From the NCBI GenBank assembly GCA_030612585.1, contig JAUWNP010000029.1:1-34010 (forward strand): DNA of 34,010 bases, written 5' to 3'. This document shows positions 31,667 to 34,010 of this stretch, one piece after another. The notes beneath the pieces were generated by a model. It worked only from the letters and a program-made list of their open reading frames with translations. It was not told the origin of the DNA and ran no database searches. Within the stretch, counting starts at the first letter, position 1; each line of letters begins with the position of its first letter. The translations under genes were made by a program, and so were the position numbers. Source of the DNA: Anaerolineae bacterium. Its GTDB lineage: Bacteria; Chloroflexota; Anaerolineae; B4-G1.

Positions 31667-32793
31667 AGCGGGAGTTGGTAGGGCTGCCGGCGGCCATCGA
31701 GCAGGACAAAGGGAGCGGCCCGCCGGGCGACGATCCCCAGTTTGCGCAGGTCGGTCAGGTCACGCAGAGTGCCCTGGCGACGAGCGCGCAGCAGTTTCTC
31801 GGCCCCTTTGGGGCCGATGCCCGGCACACGCAGTAGGCCACGCCGGTCGGCGGTGTTCAACTCGACGGGGGCGTGAGCCAGGTGGTGGCGCGCCCATGCC
31901 AGTTTGGGGTCGCTTCCCAGCGGCAGGTAACCACCAGCGTCAAAGGGGAGTTCCTCGACGGTGAAGCCATAGTCGCGCAGGAGGAAGGAGGACTGGTAGA
32001 GCCGGTGCTCGCGCAGTGGCGGGGTTGGAGGATGACCCTCCAGCGGCGTATCGGGCACCGGCGCAAAGCCGCTGAAGTAGGCCCGCGCCAGGCCGACCTG
32101 CCGGTGCAGGAACTCGGTCGTGGTCAGGAGTTCCACGTCGCTCTCATCAACCGCGCCGACGACGAACTGGGTGGTGGAACTGGGCCAACGTCCGGGCATC
32201 TCCCGCCGTATCTCCTCGATCCAGCGCAGCCGCTGCAACAATTCCTCGGCGAAGACCTTGCGCGGGGCCAGGCGGGCCAGACGCTCGGAGTTGGGAGCCT
32301 CCAGGTTGACCGAGACCCGGTCGGCCAGGCGCATCGCCGCCAGCACCTGCTCCCGCTCCGCGCCGGGCATGATCTTGAGGTGGATGTAACCCCGGAAGCC
32401 GTAGCGTTGGCGCAGGAGTTCGGCCGTGGCGATGAGACGGTCTTCGGTGCGGGAACCACTGCCGGCGACGCCAGAACTGAGGAAGATGCCTTCAGCAACG
32501 TTCTTCCGGTGCAGTTGCATGAAGAGGCGGGCCAGTTCGTCGGGTGAGAAACTGACGCGACGGAAGTCACGTCCCTGCCGGAAGGCACAGTAGCGGCAGT
32601 CCCGCTCGCAGGCGGAGGTGAGCAGCGTCTTGAGCAGCGCGATACGCTTCCCACCGGGCATCACGGCGTTGTGGACACAACCGGAGAGGTCATCGCGCGG
32701 GGGTGAAGAACGCCGCCCGGCCGCGCCGACCTCCTCGGCCGGCTCGAAGCAGGTAGGCGGTCCCAGCAGTTTGAGTTTCTCCAGTGAATCCAC
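31654..32793 (-). CDS. Radical SAM / helix-hairpin-helix DNA modification or repair protein
   Basis: A 379-residue protein of the putative DNA modification/repair radical SAM group (rSAM_link_UDG-like). CERDCRYC gives the C-x3-C-x2-C cluster (Cys62, 66, 69), and the TIM-barrel region includes EGIFLSSGVAGSGSRTEDR and HLKIMPGAE. The C-terminus has ELNTADRRGLLRVPGIGPKGAEKLLRAR, a helix-hairpin-helix DNA-binding motif. The family is usually found next to a uracil-DNA-glycosylase-like gene; here an AlkZ-like gene takes that place. GTG 32793 is preferred because GGAGG lies five bases upstream; an ATG at 32838 would lie within the -35 box. The predicted transcript start is only about 10 bases before the GTG. 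It is a strong candidate for an SOS-induced repair enzyme. Confidence 0.9.
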   Translation of the reverse strand: MDSLEKLKLLGPPTCFEPAEEVGAAGRRSSPPRDDLSGCVHNAVMPGGKRIALLKTLLTSACERDCRYCAFRQGRDFRRVSFSPDELARLFMQLHRKNVAEGIFLSSGVAGSGSRTEDRLIATAELLRQRYGFRGYIHLKIMPGAEREQVLAAMRLADRVSVNLEAPNSERLARLAPRKVFAEELLQRLRWIEEIRREMPGRWPSSTTQFVVGAVDESDVELLTTTEFLHRQVGLARAYFSGFAPVPDTPLEGHPPTPPLREHRLYQSSFLLRDYGFTVEELPFDAGGYLPLGSDPKLAWARHHLAHAPVELNTADRRGLLRVPGIGPKGAEKLLRARRQGTLRDLTDLRKLGIVARRAAPFVLLDGRRQPYQLPLWPI

Positions 32794-32809
32794 TGCAGCC
32801 TCCACCCAT

Positions 32810-32838
32810 ATTATACGAACAAATGTTCGGATTGTCAA
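32810..32838 (-). promoter_or_regulatory. Consensus promoter with LexA (SOS) box in the spacer
   Basis: On the minus strand TTGACA (32838-32833), a 17-base spacer and TATAAT (32815-32810) are both perfect. The spacer contains CGAACATTTGTTCG (32816-32829), a perfect inverted repeat that matches the LexA/DinR box CGAAC-N4-GTTCG of Gram-positive-type bacteria. LexA bound here would block RNA polymerase. It drives the radical SAM/HhH and AlkZ-like genes. Confidence 0.88.
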
Positions 32839-32873
32839 GCGACGGTGGAGGGGAGAACTGTCAGACCCGGCTG

Positions 32874-34010
32874 CTATGCGAAGGCCACGTTGCGGTAGTT
32901 GATGTTCGACTGCCAGGCGAACATCGTCGCCGTTGGATTCCGGGTCTCACGGAAAGTTCGCATCGCCTTACGCACCAGCACGGGCCAGGCGTACATGCGC
33001 CTGTTACATGCGCGCATTGTCTGCGAGAGGGTTTCGGGCTTCATCCCCTGGGGATGGTGGGCTACTTCGGTCATATCGTAGTGGTCCCAGTCCTGGGGGA
33101 AGTTGGTATAGAGCAGGCGGCCCTCGTTCCGGTGTCGGCCAAAAAGCCGCGTCCCCGGGAGGGGGGTCAGGTAGGTTGTCTGCATCACGTCCACCCCGCT
33201 GCGCATCATGTAGGTGGTGCGACGATGCAGTTTCTCCGGTGTGTCACTGTCCATCCCGAAGATGAAGGCACCCAGGACGGCGATGCCCGCCCGGTGGATA
33301 CGACGGAAGACCTCGTCGTAACTCTCCACACCGCGTTGGAGGTTGAGCCGCTTGTTCACCTCCGCCAGCCCGTCTACCTCCTCCGCCTCCAATCCCAGGA
33401 AGACCATCTTGCACCCCGCCCGACCGGCCCAATCGAGCACCTCCTCGTCGTCGGCGAAGTTGAGTGACGCCTGGCAGAACCACCACTTGTCCAGCCCCCG
33501 CTCCACCATTCCTCGGAAGAGCACCAGGGCCTGCTCCCGGGATTCCTTGCCGTAACCAATGATGTTGTCGTCCACGAAGAAGAGCATTTTCTGGGGGATG
33601 GTCTCCAGTTCATCTAGCACTTCCTCCGGCGGGCGGCGACGGTAGCGACGCCCGTTGAAGGCCATGACCGAGCAGAACTCGCAGTCCATCGGACAGCCAC
33701 GGGATATCTGGACCGAGGCGAACATGTAGTCGGGGTGGAAGAGGTCGCAGCGGGGATGGACCATGCCTGCCAGGTCCATCCACTCGCCCTGGTAAACCTG
33801 CTGAAGCCGCCCTGCCTCCGCGTCCGCCAGCACCTGCGGCCAGACCGCTTCCGCTTCGCCGGTGACCACACCGTCCACAAACCGAAGGGCTTCCTCGGGG
33901 CACATTGAGGCATGGATGCCACCCATCACCCCGGGAACGGACCGCTCCCGGTAGAGAGCGGCGATCTCGTACGCCCGCCGGGCCGAGGCGGTAAAAGCGG
34001 TGATCCCCAC
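32874..34010 (-). CDS. B12-binding-type radical SAM protein (5' end cut by window)
   Basis: 378 residues of a radical SAM protein whose N-terminus lies beyond the right edge. The visible start belongs to a cobalamin-binding-like domain (GVMGGIHASMCPEEAL, then VDGVVTGEAE). ISRGCPMDCEFCSV, the C-x3-C-x2-C cluster motif, follows at about residue 105. The radical SAM barrel continues with MLFFVDDNIIG, MVFLGLEA and GAFIFGMDSDTPEK, then a C-terminal region YLTPLPGTRLF. This layout is common in methyltransferase- or lipid-modifying radical SAM enzymes of the Hpn/BchE type. The substrate is not evident. It ends 35 bases downstream of the LexA-box promoter and is transcribed independently from outside the window. 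Confidence 0.88.
   Translation of the reverse strand: MGITAFTASARRAYEIAALYRERSVPGVMGGIHASMCPEEALRFVDGVVTGEAEAVWPQVLADAEAGRLQQVYQGEWMDLAGMVHPRCDLFHPDYMFASVQISRGCPMDCEFCSVMAFNGRRYRRRPPEEVLDELETIPQKMLFFVDDNIIGYGKESREQALVLFRGMVERGLDKWWFCQASLNFADDEEVLDWAGRAGCKMVFLGLEAEEVDGLAEVNKRLNLQRGVESYDEVFRRIHRAGIAVLGAFIFGMDSDTPEKLHRRTTYMMRSGVDVMQTTYLTPLPGTRLFGRHRNEGRLLYTNFPQDWDHYDMTEVAHHPQGMKPETLSQTMRACNRRMYAWPVLVRKAMRTFRETRNPTATMFAWQSNINYRNVAFA

Overview
The window looks like a chromosomal piece of an anaerobic or facultative Chloroflexota (Anaerolineae-type) bacterium. This is an inference from gene content: tungsten/molybdenum aldehyde:ferredoxin oxidoreductases, an AlkZ-related protein beside a radical SAM/HhH protein, a Gram-positive-type LexA box, IS110, and period-7 spacer repeats. 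No rRNA, tRNA or CRISPR array was seen.

Layout. 1-683 holds no gene I can support. 684-2039 (-) is an SHMT-like PLP enzyme. 2273-3944 (+) is an IS110-family element whose transposase is broken by a 59-bp repeat insertion. 4262-12602 (-) reads as one long operon from a strong promoter at 12837-12865: amidohydrolase, GlcD-like flavoprotein, GlcF-like Fe-S protein, M19 dipeptidase homologue, then a YkoD-YkoC-YkoE ECF transporter. A back-to-back promoter (12893-12922) drives the + strand set: XRE/cupin regulator, AOR-1, dihydropyrimidinase/hydantoinase and a four-cluster ferredoxin. Further + strand genes follow: AOR-2, an SsnA-like amidohydrolase, a four-helix-bundle gene with an in-frame stop, and a PreA/dihydroorotate-dehydrogenase-like Fe-S flavoprotein. 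A convergent small gene lies at 17154-17516.

23158-30711 (+) is a signalling block: three histidine kinases and one OmpR-type response regulator, interrupted by an ATPase remnant. 30761-32793 (-) is a two-gene DNA-repair-like operon (radical SAM/HhH plus AlkZ-like) behind a consensus promoter that carries a perfect LexA box. The right edge holds a truncated B12-type radical SAM gene.

How the genes may work together: the central region combines a pyrimidine-type ECF importer, two nucleobase-deaminase-type amidohydrolases, a PreA-like ring reductase, a dihydropyrimidinase-type ring opener, two AORs with a polyferredoxin, and a GlcD/GlcF redox pair. I infer an anaerobic catabolic pathway for an N-heterocycle (pyrimidine, HMP or purine type). 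The substrate is unproven. Repeats are prominent: period-7 arrays at gene junctions, a GAAACC(A/G)GG palindrome family that also sits in frame inside a kinase, and a G/C-rich insert inside an amidohydrolase.
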